From contig JBFWMB010000013.1 of the NCBI GenBank assembly GCA_050251815.1, positions 7,207 through 71,206 on the forward strand: DNA of 64,000 nt. Reading direction: 5' to 3'. The notes below the pieces were generated by a model. The model saw nothing but the letters and a program-made list of their open reading frames with translations. It was not told where the DNA came from and made no database searches. Of the stretch, positions 8,479 through 17,730 are shown one piece after another. The first letter of the stretch is position 1. The number at the start of each line of letters is the position of its first letter. This stretch comes from GWE2-40-63 sp050251815. GTDB lineage: Bacteria > Bacteroidota > Bacteroidia > Bacteroidales > SZUA-534. The position numbers and the translations under genes are program-made.

Positions 8479-10272
8479 TTACATTCGGTCTGGAACTTGC
8501 ATTCCAAGCAAACGTGCCCCCGATTTAATAACTTCAGCAACTTTTTGCGAAAGCTGTAACCTGAAATTTCTCAGGGCTTCGTTTTCTTCTTTAACAATGG
8601 TATGTTCGTGATAGAATTGATTGAATTCTTTGGTTAAATCGTAAATATAATTGGCAATTAGCGCCGGACTATAGGTTTCTCCGGCTTCCTGAACTGTTGC
8701 CGGATAATCGAAAAGAAGTTTTATCAAATCAATTTCTTTTGCTGATAGCTCCAGCTTATTACGAATTGTTCCACTAAATTTAATTCCGGCTTCTTCAGCT
8801 TTGCGTAAAACCGACCGAATGCGTGCGTGGGTATATTGAATAAAAGGTCCGGTATTGCCATTAAAATCGATGGACTCCTGAGGATTGAACAACATGGTTT
8901 TTTTGGGATCAACTTTCAAGATAAAATACTTCAGCGCGCCCAATCCTACCATGTTATAAACTGTTTCGGCTTCTTCACTGGTAAAATCATCCAGTTTACC
9001 CAATTCCTGTGAGGTTTCGCGGGCTGTATCAATCATTCCTGCTATCAGGTCGTCGGCATCAACCACAGTTCCTTCGCGCGATTTCATTTTACCTTCGGGA
9101 AGTTCAACCATTCCGTATGATAAATGCTGAAGGTGGTCTGCCCAGTCGAAACCCAGTTTGCTTAAAACCAGTTTTAAAACCTGGAAATGATAATTCTGCT
9201 CATTACCCACCACGTAAACCAAATCGTCGATGTGGTACTCCGCAAAGCGTTGATGCGCGGTTCCAATGTCTTGTGTCATGTAAACCGAAGTTCCGTCGGA
9301 ACGTAACAATATTTTCTGATCGAGTCCATCGTTGGTAAGATCGGCCCAAACTGAACCATCTTCTTTTTTAATTAGGATGCCTTTATCCAATCCTTCCAAT
9401 ACAATCGATTTACCCAGCTTGTAGGTTTCCGATTCATAATATATCTTGTCGAAATCTACTCCCAGGGCATTGTATGTTATATCAAATCCTTTGTAAACCC
9501 AGCCATTCATTGTTCTCCAAAGCTGATTCACCGCTTCATCGCCCGATTCCCATAAACGTAACATTTCGCGGGCTTCATTAATTAAGGGTGCTTTTTCTTT
9601 TGCTTCGTCAGTTGTAAGTCCCCTGGCTTCAAGTTCGGCAATTTCTTTTTTATATTCCTGGTCAAATTTAACGTAGTAATCACCTACTAACTTGTCTCCT
9701 TTCAGCCCGGTCGATTCGGGAGTTGCTCCCTTACCCCATTTTTGCCAGGCCAACATCGATTTACAGATATGAATTCCCCTGTCGTTAACCAAATTCACTT
9801 TTACCACTTTATGACCGTTGGCTTTTTGAATTTCAGCAACCGAATAGCCCAATAAATTATTCCGGATGTGTCCTAAATGAAGGGGTTTATTTGTATTTGG
9901 ACTGGAATACTCAACCATAATTGATTTTCCGCTGGATGCGTAGGGTTTTATTCCAAAAGAATCGTTATCTAAAATACCATTTAAGAAATTAATCCAATAA
10001 GCATCGGATAGTTTCAAATTTAAAAAACCTTTAACCACATTAAATTTTTCCAGTTCATCCACCTGGCTAATAAGATACGTTCCCAGTTCCTGGGCCGTTA
10101 TTTCGGGAGATTTTTTTGATACTTTTAAAAAAGGAAAAACAACCAACGTAAAGTCTCCTTCAAATTCTTTTCGGGTTTTTTGTATTTGTAGCTGGCTGTC
10201 GGGAAACTCAGCTCCATAAAGTGTTTTTAACCCATTAGCTGCTTTATCTTTTATAAGTGTAGTGATTTCCAT
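8479..10272 (-). CDS. argS: Arginyl-tRNA synthetase
   Basis: The 597-residue enzyme charges tRNA-Arg with arginine in the cytoplasm. The class I signature is clear: the HIGH-type motif in NKPLHLGHIRNN (about residues 125-136) and the arginine-specific KMSKS equivalent KMKSREGT. The N-terminal additional domain (residues 1-115) and the C-terminal anticodon-binding helical domain (from about 480, ending GARLLGMQVPDRM) are both present, and the length is normal. A minus-strand -7 box (CAAAGATA on the plus strand, 10306-10313) lies about 34 bp upstream of the start. The gene stands alone between a terminator and the divergent glycosyltransferase. Confidence 0.97.
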   Translation of the reverse strand: MEITTLIKDKAANGLKTLYGAEFPDSQLQIQKTRKEFEGDFTLVVFPFLKVSKKSPEITAQELGTYLISQVDELEKFNVVKGFLNLKLSDAYWINFLNGILDNDSFGIKPYASSGKSIMVEYSSPNTNKPLHLGHIRNNLLGYSVAEIQKANGHKVVKVNLVNDRGIHICKSMLAWQKWGKGATPESTGLKGDKLVGDYYVKFDQEYKKEIAELEARGLTTDEAKEKAPLINEAREMLRLWESGDEAVNQLWRTMNGWVYKGFDITYNALGVDFDKIYYESETYKLGKSIVLEGLDKGILIKKEDGSVWADLTNDGLDQKILLRSDGTSVYMTQDIGTAHQRFAEYHIDDLVYVVGNEQNYHFQVLKLVLSKLGFDWADHLQHLSYGMVELPEGKMKSREGTVVDADDLIAGMIDTARETSQELGKLDDFTSEEAETVYNMVGLGALKYFILKVDPKKTMLFNPQESIDFNGNTGPFIQYTHARIRSVLRKAEEAGIKFSGTIRNKLELSAKEIDLIKLLFDYPATVQEAGETYSPALIANYIYDLTKEFNQFYHEHTIVKEENEALRNFRLQLSQKVAEVIKSGARLLGMQVPDRM

Positions 10273-10305
10273 TTTGGTACTGAATAGTTATTAAAAAATT
10301 GGCTA

Positions 10306-10313
10306 CAAAGATA
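10306..10313 (-). promoter_or_regulatory. -7 box of argS
   Basis: On the minus strand this reads TATCTTTG, matching TAnnTTTG. The predicted leader is about 30 nt. No good -33 TTTG was found at the expected distance. Confidence 0.4.
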
Positions 10314-10407
10314 TAATTTTCAATTAATGATTGAATTAAAAATTTGTTTTACCAAAGTCAGGGTATTGTCCTGAAAAGTAAGGTAAGTAAGGAATTCAAC
10401 TTTTTTT

Positions 10408-10415
10408 TATATTTG
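10408..10415 (+). promoter_or_regulatory. -7 box of the glycosyltransferase gene
   Basis: TATATTTG matches TAnnTTTG, 22 nt upstream of the proposed TTG start codon at 10438, so the leader would be very short. No convincing -33 element was seen. Confidence 0.4.
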
Positions 10416-10437
10416 CTGAAACAAAAACCCTGTTACC

Positions 10438-11565
10438 TTGGAATTACACCTTGTAAGTCTGAATATTCCTTATCCGGCCAATTATGGCGGCGTAATCGAT
10501 ATATTTTACAAAATAAAAGCCCTTAGTGCCTACGGAGTAGGAATCCATTTACACTGCTACGACTATGGACGCGGCAGCCAGGATATTCTTAACTCGTTCT
10601 GTCGTTCAGTCACTTATTACAAACGAAAGGTTGGTTTACGAAGTGCTTTTTCGCGTAAGCCTTATATTGTGCAAACCAGGAACAGCAAAGAATTGCTTGA
10701 TAATTTATGCAAAGAGTCCCACCCTATTCTTTTTGAGGGCTTGCATACCACTTACTGGTTGAATCACCCAAACCTAAAACACCGCATTAAATTTGTGCGA
10801 ACTCATAATTTAGAACATGAGTATTACCAATACCTTTCACTTAAAGAGAAAAATCTGCTGCGGAAGCTATATTTTAAATCAGAAGCCCGGAAACTTGCCC
10901 GATACGAAAACATTTTAACACATGCTACGCAAATTGCAGCCATTTCTCCCAGCGATGCGCAATATTTTAAATCACGCTATCCCAACACCTTTTTGCTTCC
11001 GGCTTTTCACCCCTACAATCAGGTAAAAAGCGAAGAAGGATTGGGCGATTACCTTTTCTATCATGGAGATTTATCGGTACGCGAGAATATTCAGGCGGCC
11101 TTGTTTTTAGCTGATGCATTTAAGGCGGAACAATTTAAAGTTGTATTTGCCGGAAACAAACCATCAAAAGAACTGGTAAAGGCCCTTCAAGGAAAATCTC
11201 AGTTCCAACTAATTGAAAATCCAACGGCGAAAACCATGAGTGATTTATTGAGTCATGCTCATGTAGTTTTATTACCCACCTTTCAACCCACCGGCATTAA
11301 ACTTAAATTAATTGCAAGTCTTTATGAGGGAAGGCATTGCATAGCTAACACCCACATGGTAAAAAACACCGGATTGGAAAACCTTTGTCACCTGGCCGAT
11401 ACACGAGAAGAGTTTGTCTTAAAAGCTAAAAAATTAATGAGCCAGTCGTTTGATAATAAAGACTTGATTATTCGAAAAGAAATTATTGGGAAAAGGTTCG
11501 ATAACCAAAGAAATGCTGAAATCCTGATTCAGGAAATTCAAAAATTACAAGCAAAAAATTCTTGA
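10438..11565 (+). CDS. Glycosyltransferase-family protein, TTG start
   Basis: The 375-residue protein looks like a GT-B-fold (GT4-type) glycosyltransferase found in Bacteroidota. The N terminus (LVSLNIPYPANYGGVIDIFYKIKAL) is the nucleotide-sugar transferase start with a glycine-rich loop, and the second half contains LLSHAHVVLLPTFQPTGIKLKL, where donor sugar nucleotide contacts are expected. There is no signal peptide or membrane segment. An in-frame stop lies at 10417-10419, so the only sensible start is the TTG at 10438; homologs as I remember them start at the equivalent residue. The acceptor is unknown. The gene ends 1 bp before the convergent nth gene, with no room for a terminator. Confidence 0.75.
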   Translation: MELHLVSLNIPYPANYGGVIDIFYKIKALSAYGVGIHLHCYDYGRGSQDILNSFCRSVTYYKRKVGLRSAFSRKPYIVQTRNSKELLDNLCKESHPILFEGLHTTYWLNHPNLKHRIKFVRTHNLEHEYYQYLSLKEKNLLRKLYFKSEARKLARYENILTHATQIAAISPSDAQYFKSRYPNTFLLPAFHPYNQVKSEEGLGDYLFYHGDLSVRENIQAALFLADAFKAEQFKVVFAGNKPSKELVKALQGKSQFQLIENPTAKTMSDLLSHAHVVLLPTFQPTGIKLKLIASLYEGRHCIANTHMVKNTGLENLCHLADTREEFVLKAKKLMSQSFDNKDLIIRKEIIGKRFDNQRNAEILIQEIQKLQAKNS

Positions 11566-11566
11566 A

Positions 11567-12241
11567 CTATTCTTTATTTTTTTGCTGATAAAATTTACAC
11601 CAAGTAGTTAATCCACACTTGTCGCAATCGGGCTTACGCGCTTTACAAACATAACGCCCATGTAAAATGAGCCAATGATGCGCAATAGGAAGCAGGGCCT
11701 CAGGAATCTGACTCACCAACTGTTTTTCAGTTTCCAAAGGAGTTTTTGCATTTGTTGTTAAGCCAATGCGCGCCGCAACTCTAAAAACATGTGTATCAAC
11801 AGCCATTGCTGGTTTATCAAAAACTACCGAAGCAATTACATTGGCGGTTTTCCGGCCTACCCCCGGAAGTTTTTGAAGTTGATCAATATCTGCAGGAACT
11901 TCTCCTTTAAAAGTTTCAATTAACATTTTTGCCATTCCCAAAAGGTGTTTAGCCTTGTTGTTGGGATACGAACAGGAACGAATCTGCTCAAAAATAGCAT
12001 CCACAGTAGCTTGCGATAAGCTATATGCATCAGGAAACTGTTGAAAAAAAGCAGGTGTAATCTGGTTTACCCGTTTGTCGGTGCATTGAGCCGACAAAAT
12101 AACCGCAACCAAAAGTTCATAGGGATTGGCGTAATGCAGTTCGGTTTCTGCTACTGGCATATTTTGCTGAAACCAGGAAATAACTTTCTCAAAACGTTCT
12201 TTTTTTCTCATTTTCGACTGATTTTTATTGTTCTTATTCAA
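11567..12241 (-). CDS. nth: Endonuclease III
   Basis: This 224-residue bifunctional DNA glycosylase/AP lyase removes oxidised pyrimidines. The helix-hairpin-helix LPGVGRKTANV carries the catalytic Lys, and AVDTHVFRV carries the catalytic Asp. The C-terminal [4Fe-4S] loop CKARKPDCDKCGLTTWC has the canonical C-x6-C-x2-C-x5-C spacing. The start may be the internal Met at residue 11 (MRKKERFEKV), since the first ten residues are Asn/Lys-rich and family members are about 211 residues. It lies downstream of gltA on the same strand, separated by a terminator. Confidence 0.95.
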   Translation of the reverse strand: MNKNNKNQSKMRKKERFEKVISWFQQNMPVAETELHYANPYELLVAVILSAQCTDKRVNQITPAFFQQFPDAYSLSQATVDAIFEQIRSCSYPNNKAKHLLGMAKMLIETFKGEVPADIDQLQKLPGVGRKTANVIASVVFDKPAMAVDTHVFRVAARIGLTTNAKTPLETEKQLVSQIPEALLPIAHHWLILHGRYVCKARKPDCDKCGLTTWCKFYQQKNKE

Positions 12242-12307
12242 AAATCGGATAAAGATAAAAAATGTATTAGAATGCTTTTATTTTCTTACCATCGATATTT
12301 TTAAGAC

Positions 12308-12336
12308 AAAAAAAAGGGCTACACAAATGGTAGCCC
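12308..12336 (-). terminator. Terminator of the acn-icd-gltA operon
   Basis: Read on the minus strand, GGGCTAC pairs with GTAGCCC around a 7-nt loop (stem arms 12316-12322 and 12330-12336) and is followed by a run of T. It starts about 20 bp after the gltA stop and before nth. Confidence 0.75.
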
Positions 12337-12356
12337 TCAATCTAATTAAATAACTA

Positions 12357-13661
12357 TTAACCCTTTTTTGCGATTTCTTCGAGCATAGCAGTTGTAAGTG
12401 ATTTTGGACGCTCAAGCGGATAAAGCAGCGCCCTGTCCCAAATAATGTTCGATAATACGCCCAAAGCACGTCCAACACCAAAAAGAACGGTATAAAAATC
12501 GTATTCTTTAATTCCGAAATGCCATTGCAAAACACCCGATTGCGCATCGACATTTGGCCATGGATTTTTAGCCTTACCCTGTTCCAATAAAATATCGGGA
12601 ACCACATTATAAAGCATGCTAACATACTTAAACAAAGGATCCTCAGGCATATGTTTTAAACAAAAATTTCGTTGGGCTTCATACCTTGGATCAGTACGGC
12701 GCAACACCGCATGACCAAATCCCGGAATAACCTGTCCGCTTTGAAGGGTATCCCAAACAAATTTTTTCATCAATGCTTCAGTTGGTTCCTGACCATCAAG
12801 CTTTTTAATTACATCTTGCAGCCAGCGCAAAACTTCCTGCGTAGCTAAGCCGTGTAATGGACCAGCCAGGGCATTTAAACCCGCCGATAAAGAATAATAC
12901 GAATCAGAAAGTGTTGATGCCACCAAATGTGTGGTATGCGCCGAAGCATTTCCTGATTCATGGTCGGAATGCAAAATAAAATACAAACGGGCTACATCAT
13001 CATAGGGTGCATCAATACCCATCATGTGTGCAAAGTTACCGCCAATATCCAACGAGTAATCCGGTGGAATCAAGGTGTCGTTACGGTATTTCATCCGATA
13101 GATGTAAGCAGCAATTGAAGGCAATTTTGCCATAATTTCAACCGCATCTTCATACATAGGTTTCCAATAATCCAGTTTGTTCATCCCACAGGCATATTCG
13201 CGGGCAAATCGTGATTCGCGCTGCATAGCTAAAATTGCCATGGAAAACATGGTCATCGGGTGGGTATCACGGGGAATACGACGCAATAAATCAATTACAT
13301 ACTGAGGAATAATTTTTTTTGTATTGAATTCATCACGCACTGCACAAGCCTCTTCCTGCGTTGGAATATCGCCCGTCATCAGCAACCACCAAAAAGATTC
13401 AATACTGGGGTATTCTTTACCTTCAGCTTTGGGAAGTTTTTCGAGAACCTCAGGAATGGTAAAACCTCGGAACCGAATTCCTTCCATAGGGTCGAGGTAT
13501 GATATGTCTGTAACCAGCATTTTAACACCACGGCCACCTCCAAGGGCTTGTCCTATAGTTACATCTCCAAGTTTTACATCGGCATAATCTTTTAACAACC
13601 GGGTTGTCCTTGGACGATGCTCTTCAATTTTCTGTGCTAAACGTTCTTTTAATTGTGACAT
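12357..13661 (-). CDS. gltA: Citrate synthase, eukaryote-like type
   Basis: The 434-residue enzyme condenses acetyl-CoA and oxaloacetate to citrate. Catalytic regions are conserved: His in LAGPLHGLATQEVL, His in PGFGHAVLRRTDPRY and Asp in NVDAQSGVL. These blocks, and the segment SDHESGNASAHTTHLV, read like mitochondrial citrate synthase rather than the E. coli hexameric type; this is judged from memory of those sequences. It is the last gene of an operon with acn and icd, 52 bp after icd, and is followed by a terminator. Together the three genes convert acetyl-CoA and oxaloacetate to 2-oxoglutarate for glutamate synthesis or the oxidative Krebs branch. Confidence 0.93.
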   Translation of the reverse strand: MSQLKERLAQKIEEHRPRTTRLLKDYADVKLGDVTIGQALGGGRGVKMLVTDISYLDPMEGIRFRGFTIPEVLEKLPKAEGKEYPSIESFWWLLMTGDIPTQEEACAVRDEFNTKKIIPQYVIDLLRRIPRDTHPMTMFSMAILAMQRESRFAREYACGMNKLDYWKPMYEDAVEIMAKLPSIAAYIYRMKYRNDTLIPPDYSLDIGGNFAHMMGIDAPYDDVARLYFILHSDHESGNASAHTTHLVASTLSDSYYSLSAGLNALAGPLHGLATQEVLRWLQDVIKKLDGQEPTEALMKKFVWDTLQSGQVIPGFGHAVLRRTDPRYEAQRNFCLKHMPEDPLFKYVSMLYNVVPDILLEQGKAKNPWPNVDAQSGVLQWHFGIKEYDFYTVLFGVGRALGVLSNIIWDRALLYPLERPKSLTTAMLEEIAKKG

Positions 13662-13713
13662 GATTGTGTGTTTAAATATTTTTTACTAAAAGCTAATCCT
13701 TTCTAAAATAACA

Positions 13714-14934
13714 TTACATGTTAGTAATTAAAGCATCGCCAAATTCACTGCATTTTAATAAGCTTGCACCTTCCATTTGTCGATGGAAATCATAGGTAAC
13801 CTGTTTTTTTGCAATGGTATTTGACAGTGATTTTACAATCAAATCTGCGGCTTCCTGCCAACCCATATATTCAAACATCATTACTCCGGAAAGTATAACT
13901 GAACCGGGATTAACTTTGTCTAAATTGGCATATTTAGGTGCAGTGCCATGGGTAGCCTCAAAGATAGCATGACCACTTTCGTAATTGATATTGGCTCCGG
14001 GAGCAATTCCAATGCCTCCGACAATAGCAGCTAAGGCATCAGAAATATAGTCGCCATTCAAATTTAGCGTAGCAATCACAGAATACTCAGCCGGGCGGGT
14101 AAGAATCTGCTGAAGAAAAGCATCAGCAATGACATCTTTTATAATTACCTGATGGCCATTTTTTTCAATTACCTGCCATGGGCCGCCTTCGTAATCCTTG
14201 GATCCAAACTCATTTTTGGCCAGTTGATACCCATAATCGCGGAAAGCCCCTTCGGTAAATTTCATAATGTTTCCTTTGTGAACCAGTGTAACCGATGGTT
14301 TTTTATGCTCAATTGCATAGCTAATAGCAGCACGCACCAAACGCTCAGTCCCTTCTTGTGAAACGGGTTTAATACCAATGGATGTGGTTTTGGGGAAACG
14401 AATTTTCTTAACTCCCATGGTGTTGATCAGAAATTCTTTTACTTTTTCTACTTCCGGAGTCCCATTCATCCATTCAATTCCTGCATAAATATCTTCAGAG
14501 TTTTCGCGGAAAATGACCATGTCGGTAGTTGTCGGATCTTTTACCGGCGAATGAACTCCATCGTAGTAGCGAACAGGTCGCAGACAGGTATATAAGTCGA
14601 GTTGCTGACGCAATGCTACATTTAACGAACGGATGCCACCTCCAATGGGTGTTGTTAAAGGACCTTTGATGGCAACCAAATACTCTTTAATAATATCAAG
14701 TGTTTCATTGGGTAACCATTCACCAGTTTTATTAAAAGCTTTTTCGCCAGCTAAAACTTCTTTCCAGGCAATTTTTTTACTTCCATTATAGGCTTTGTCA
14801 ACAGCTGCATCCAAAACCCTAACCGATGCTGCCCAAATATCCGGTCCAGTTCCATCGCCTTCGATAAAAGGGATTATTGGATTATTGGGCACATTGAGTT
14901 TTCCGTTTTGAATGGTAATTTTTTGTGGTGTCAT
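13714..14934 (-). CDS. icd: Isocitrate dehydrogenase (NADP-type)
   Basis: The 406-residue enzyme oxidatively decarboxylates isocitrate to 2-oxoglutarate. It belongs to the E. coli Icd group: GGGIRSLNVALRQQLDLYTCLRPVRYY contains the phosphorylatable Ser and substrate Arg residues, and THGTAPKYANLDKVNPGSVILS contains the coenzyme loop whose Lys-Tyr pair is typical of NADP specificity. Length is normal. The start codon lies 5 bp after the acn stop, consistent with translational coupling in the acn-icd-gltA operon. Confidence 0.95.
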   Translation of the reverse strand: MTPQKITIQNGKLNVPNNPIIPFIEGDGTGPDIWAASVRVLDAAVDKAYNGSKKIAWKEVLAGEKAFNKTGEWLPNETLDIIKEYLVAIKGPLTTPIGGGIRSLNVALRQQLDLYTCLRPVRYYDGVHSPVKDPTTTDMVIFRENSEDIYAGIEWMNGTPEVEKVKEFLINTMGVKKIRFPKTTSIGIKPVSQEGTERLVRAAISYAIEHKKPSVTLVHKGNIMKFTEGAFRDYGYQLAKNEFGSKDYEGGPWQVIEKNGHQVIIKDVIADAFLQQILTRPAEYSVIATLNLNGDYISDALAAIVGGIGIAPGANINYESGHAIFEATHGTAPKYANLDKVNPGSVILSGVMMFEYMGWQEAADLIVKSLSNTIAKKQVTYDFHRQMEGASLLKCSEFGDALITNM

Positions 14935-14939
14935 AGGAT

Positions 14940-17207
14940 TTATTTTTTTGACTGTTTACGAATTAAGTTTAATGCACTTCCTGCCTCAAACCAGGCAATT
15001 TGTGTTTGATTGTAAGTATGGTTTACCAAAATATCTTCTGTATTTCCATTGGAATGATGAATTCGTAAGGTAAACTGGCTTCCCGGAGTAAAATTTTTAA
15101 GTCCGAGCAAATCAAAGGTGTCGTCTTCATTAATTTTATTGTAATCTTCTTTATTTGCAAAGGTTAAGGCCAACATTCCCTGTTTTTTCAGATTGGTTTC
15201 ATGAATCCGGGCAAACGATTTAACCAGCACTATCCGAACACCTAAATTTCGCGGTTCCATGGCTGCATGTTCACGGGAAGATCCTTCGCCATAGTTTTCG
15301 TCGCCAACTACAATAGAAAATTGCCCTTCCGCTTTAATTTTTCGAGCTAAATCGGGAACCTTCATATATTCACCACTTTTGGTATCAATAACGCTGTTGG
15401 TTTTATCGTTAAATGCATTTACAGCTCCAATCAATAAATTATTTGAGATATTGTCGAGATGCCCGCGAAACTTCAACCAGGGGCCTGCCATGCTAATATG
15501 GTCGGTAGTACATTTGCCTTTGGCTTTAATTAAAAGCTTTAAACCTTTTAAATCGTTTCCATCCCAGGCATCAAACGGAGTAAGTAATTGCAACCGATCA
15601 CTTTCGGGTGCTACATGAATTTTTATGGAATTACCGGCTTCGGGTGGTGCAAGATATCCGGCATCTTTAACATCGAAACCTTTAACCGGCAATTCAACAC
15701 CCGAAGGTTCATCGAGCATTACTTCCTGGCCGTTTCTGTTTTTAAGCTTGTCTTTTAATGGATTAAAAGTAAGCGAACCGGCAATGGAAAATGCAGTTAC
15801 TAATTCAGGCGATGCAACAAAACTGTGTGTATTTGGATTACCATCGTTTCGTTTTGAAAAATTGCGGTTAAACGATGTTATGATGCTGTTTTTACGTTCG
15901 GGATCGTTGGTGTGCCTATTCCATTGACCAATACAGGGGCCGCAGGCATTCGCCATAATAACGCCGCCAATCGATTTAAAATCGCTCAATAAACCATCAC
16001 GCTCGGTTGTATAACGAATAAGTTCAGAACCCGGAGTAACAATAAACTCCGCTTGCACTTCCAGGTTTTTTTTGCTTGCCTGCCTGGCTACAGAAGCTGC
16101 ACGGGTTAAATCCTCGTAGGATGAATTGGTACATGAACCAATTAATCCAACTTCCATTTTTTCAGGATAATTGTTTGATTTGATGTACTCGGCAAACTTT
16201 GATAATGGAGTTGCAGCATCTGGTGTAAAAGGACCGTTAATATGCGGCTCTAACTCTGAAAGGTTAATTTCAATTAATGAATCGTAATATTTTTCGGGAT
16301 TGTCAATAACTTCCTGATCACAAGCCAAATCGCCTTTAACAGCATCGGCCAAACGGGCAACATCGGCACGACCGGTTGCAGCCAGATATTCCGACATTTT
16401 AGTATCGTATCCGAAAAGTGAAGTGGTTGCTCCAATTTCGGCTCCCATATTACATATAGTTCCCTTTCCGGTTGCAGAAAGGGAATTTGCTCCTTCGCCA
16501 AAATACTCTACAATATAACCAGTTCCTCCCTTAACGGTAAGTAAACCGGCAACTTTTAAAATAATATCTTTTGGTGAGGCCCAACCACTGAGTTTTCCGG
16601 TTAATTTAACTCCAATAAGCTTTGGCATTTTAAGTTCCCAGGGCATTCCTACCATTACATCAACCGCATCAGCTCCACCAACGCCTATGGCAACCATTCC
16701 CAAACCACCTGCATTTACGGTGTGTGAATCGGTTCCAATCATCATTCCTCCAGGAAAAGCATAGTTTTCAAGAATAACCTGGTGTATAATACCTGCTCCG
16801 GGTTTCCAAAAACCAATACCATATTTGGCCGAAACCGATTTTAAAAAATCAAAAACTTCATTATTCTGTTTAAGTGCCACGTTTAAATCTTCTGAAGCAC
16901 CAATATCGGCCTGAATCAGGTGATCGCAATGCACCGTACTTGGAACTGCGGTCCGGTCAATTCCGGCATTCATAAATTGCAGCAGGGCCATTTGAGCCGT
17001 AGCATCCTGCATAGCTACCCTATCGGGGTTAAATAAAACGTATTCCCTACCACGCTCATAAACCTTTGGCTCCGATTCGGGCGAAAGGTGACTGTAAAGT
17101 ATCTTTTCACTAAGGGTTAATGGCCTGCCTAAAAGCTTTCGTGCCTTCTTTACCTTATCGGAATAGTTCTGATAAAATTGTTCAATAATTGGAAAATCAA
17201 ATAGCAT
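14940..17207 (-). CDS. acnA: Aconitate hydratase, mitochondrial type
   Basis: At 755 residues this is the length of mature mitochondrial aconitase rather than the roughly 890 residues of E. coli AcnA. It isomerises citrate to isocitrate with a [4Fe-4S] cluster held by Cys359 (GSCTNSS), Cys422 and Cys425 (ACGPCIGQW). The swivel domain contains GDENYGEGSSREHAA with active-site Ser/Arg. A mitochondrial-like aconitase in this kind of gene cluster has been described for Bacteroides fragilis. It is the first gene of the acn-icd-gltA operon. No clear promoter was found in the upstream spacer. Confidence 0.95.
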   Translation of the reverse strand: MLFDFPIIEQFYQNYSDKVKKARKLLGRPLTLSEKILYSHLSPESEPKVYERGREYVLFNPDRVAMQDATAQMALLQFMNAGIDRTAVPSTVHCDHLIQADIGASEDLNVALKQNNEVFDFLKSVSAKYGIGFWKPGAGIIHQVILENYAFPGGMMIGTDSHTVNAGGLGMVAIGVGGADAVDVMVGMPWELKMPKLIGVKLTGKLSGWASPKDIILKVAGLLTVKGGTGYIVEYFGEGANSLSATGKGTICNMGAEIGATTSLFGYDTKMSEYLAATGRADVARLADAVKGDLACDQEVIDNPEKYYDSLIEINLSELEPHINGPFTPDAATPLSKFAEYIKSNNYPEKMEVGLIGSCTNSSYEDLTRAASVARQASKKNLEVQAEFIVTPGSELIRYTTERDGLLSDFKSIGGVIMANACGPCIGQWNRHTNDPERKNSIITSFNRNFSKRNDGNPNTHSFVASPELVTAFSIAGSLTFNPLKDKLKNRNGQEVMLDEPSGVELPVKGFDVKDAGYLAPPEAGNSIKIHVAPESDRLQLLTPFDAWDGNDLKGLKLLIKAKGKCTTDHISMAGPWLKFRGHLDNISNNLLIGAVNAFNDKTNSVIDTKSGEYMKVPDLARKIKAEGQFSIVVGDENYGEGSSREHAAMEPRNLGVRIVLVKSFARIHETNLKKQGMLALTFANKEDYNKINEDDTFDLLGLKNFTPGSQFTLRIHHSNGNTEDILVNHTYNQTQIAWFEAGSALNLIRKQSKK

Positions 17208-17730
17208 AATGAATCTATTTTAAATAGTTAATACTTATTAAAAGTTATATTATGTTGTTCTCTAAAAGCTTAACAATAATCGAAACAAAAAATTCAGCGT
17301 TTTGTTTCACAAAAATCCAATAAAACAGCCTGTTTCAGCCTCAATACAACTTCTTTCCTATCCTTTCCAAACAAACTTCTAATCTATTATTGAACGCTTG
17401 ATTATTGCAATACTTTGTAAGCGATTTAAATACAATAATTGCAATTGTTAAATCTCAAAGTCGGGTCATTTGAAAAAAAATCTATAGCCTTTGACCCAGC
17501 TTGCATATAATCGGTTAAATATAGCAAACATGTAGATGTTTCAATACGTTTTATTGTCTTTTTTTTGAGATATTTTTATTGGAAATTTGTCGGAGAATAA
17601 GAAAATACCGAAAAAATTAAGAGATTTATCATAAAATTAGTTATTTGAAAAATAATGGCTCATTTTTTGTATTTGCACGAACCACCAAAATGTAATGTAG
17701 CATAATTTTAAAGTTAATAAACACAAACTA
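17208..17730. other. Divergent spacer between acn and the TonB receptor
   Basis: This is an AT-rich spacer of about 520 bp without a convincing gene. For the receptor there is a near-consensus promoter: TTTG at 17644-17647, 20 nt, then TGTATTTG at 17668-17675 (one mismatch to TAnnTTTG). No equally good element was seen for the minus-strand acn operon. Confidence 0.4.

Noticed and set aside
13324..13587. Plus-strand frame inside gltA
   Set aside because: It is opposite a fully conserved citrate synthase and contains no recognisable domain.
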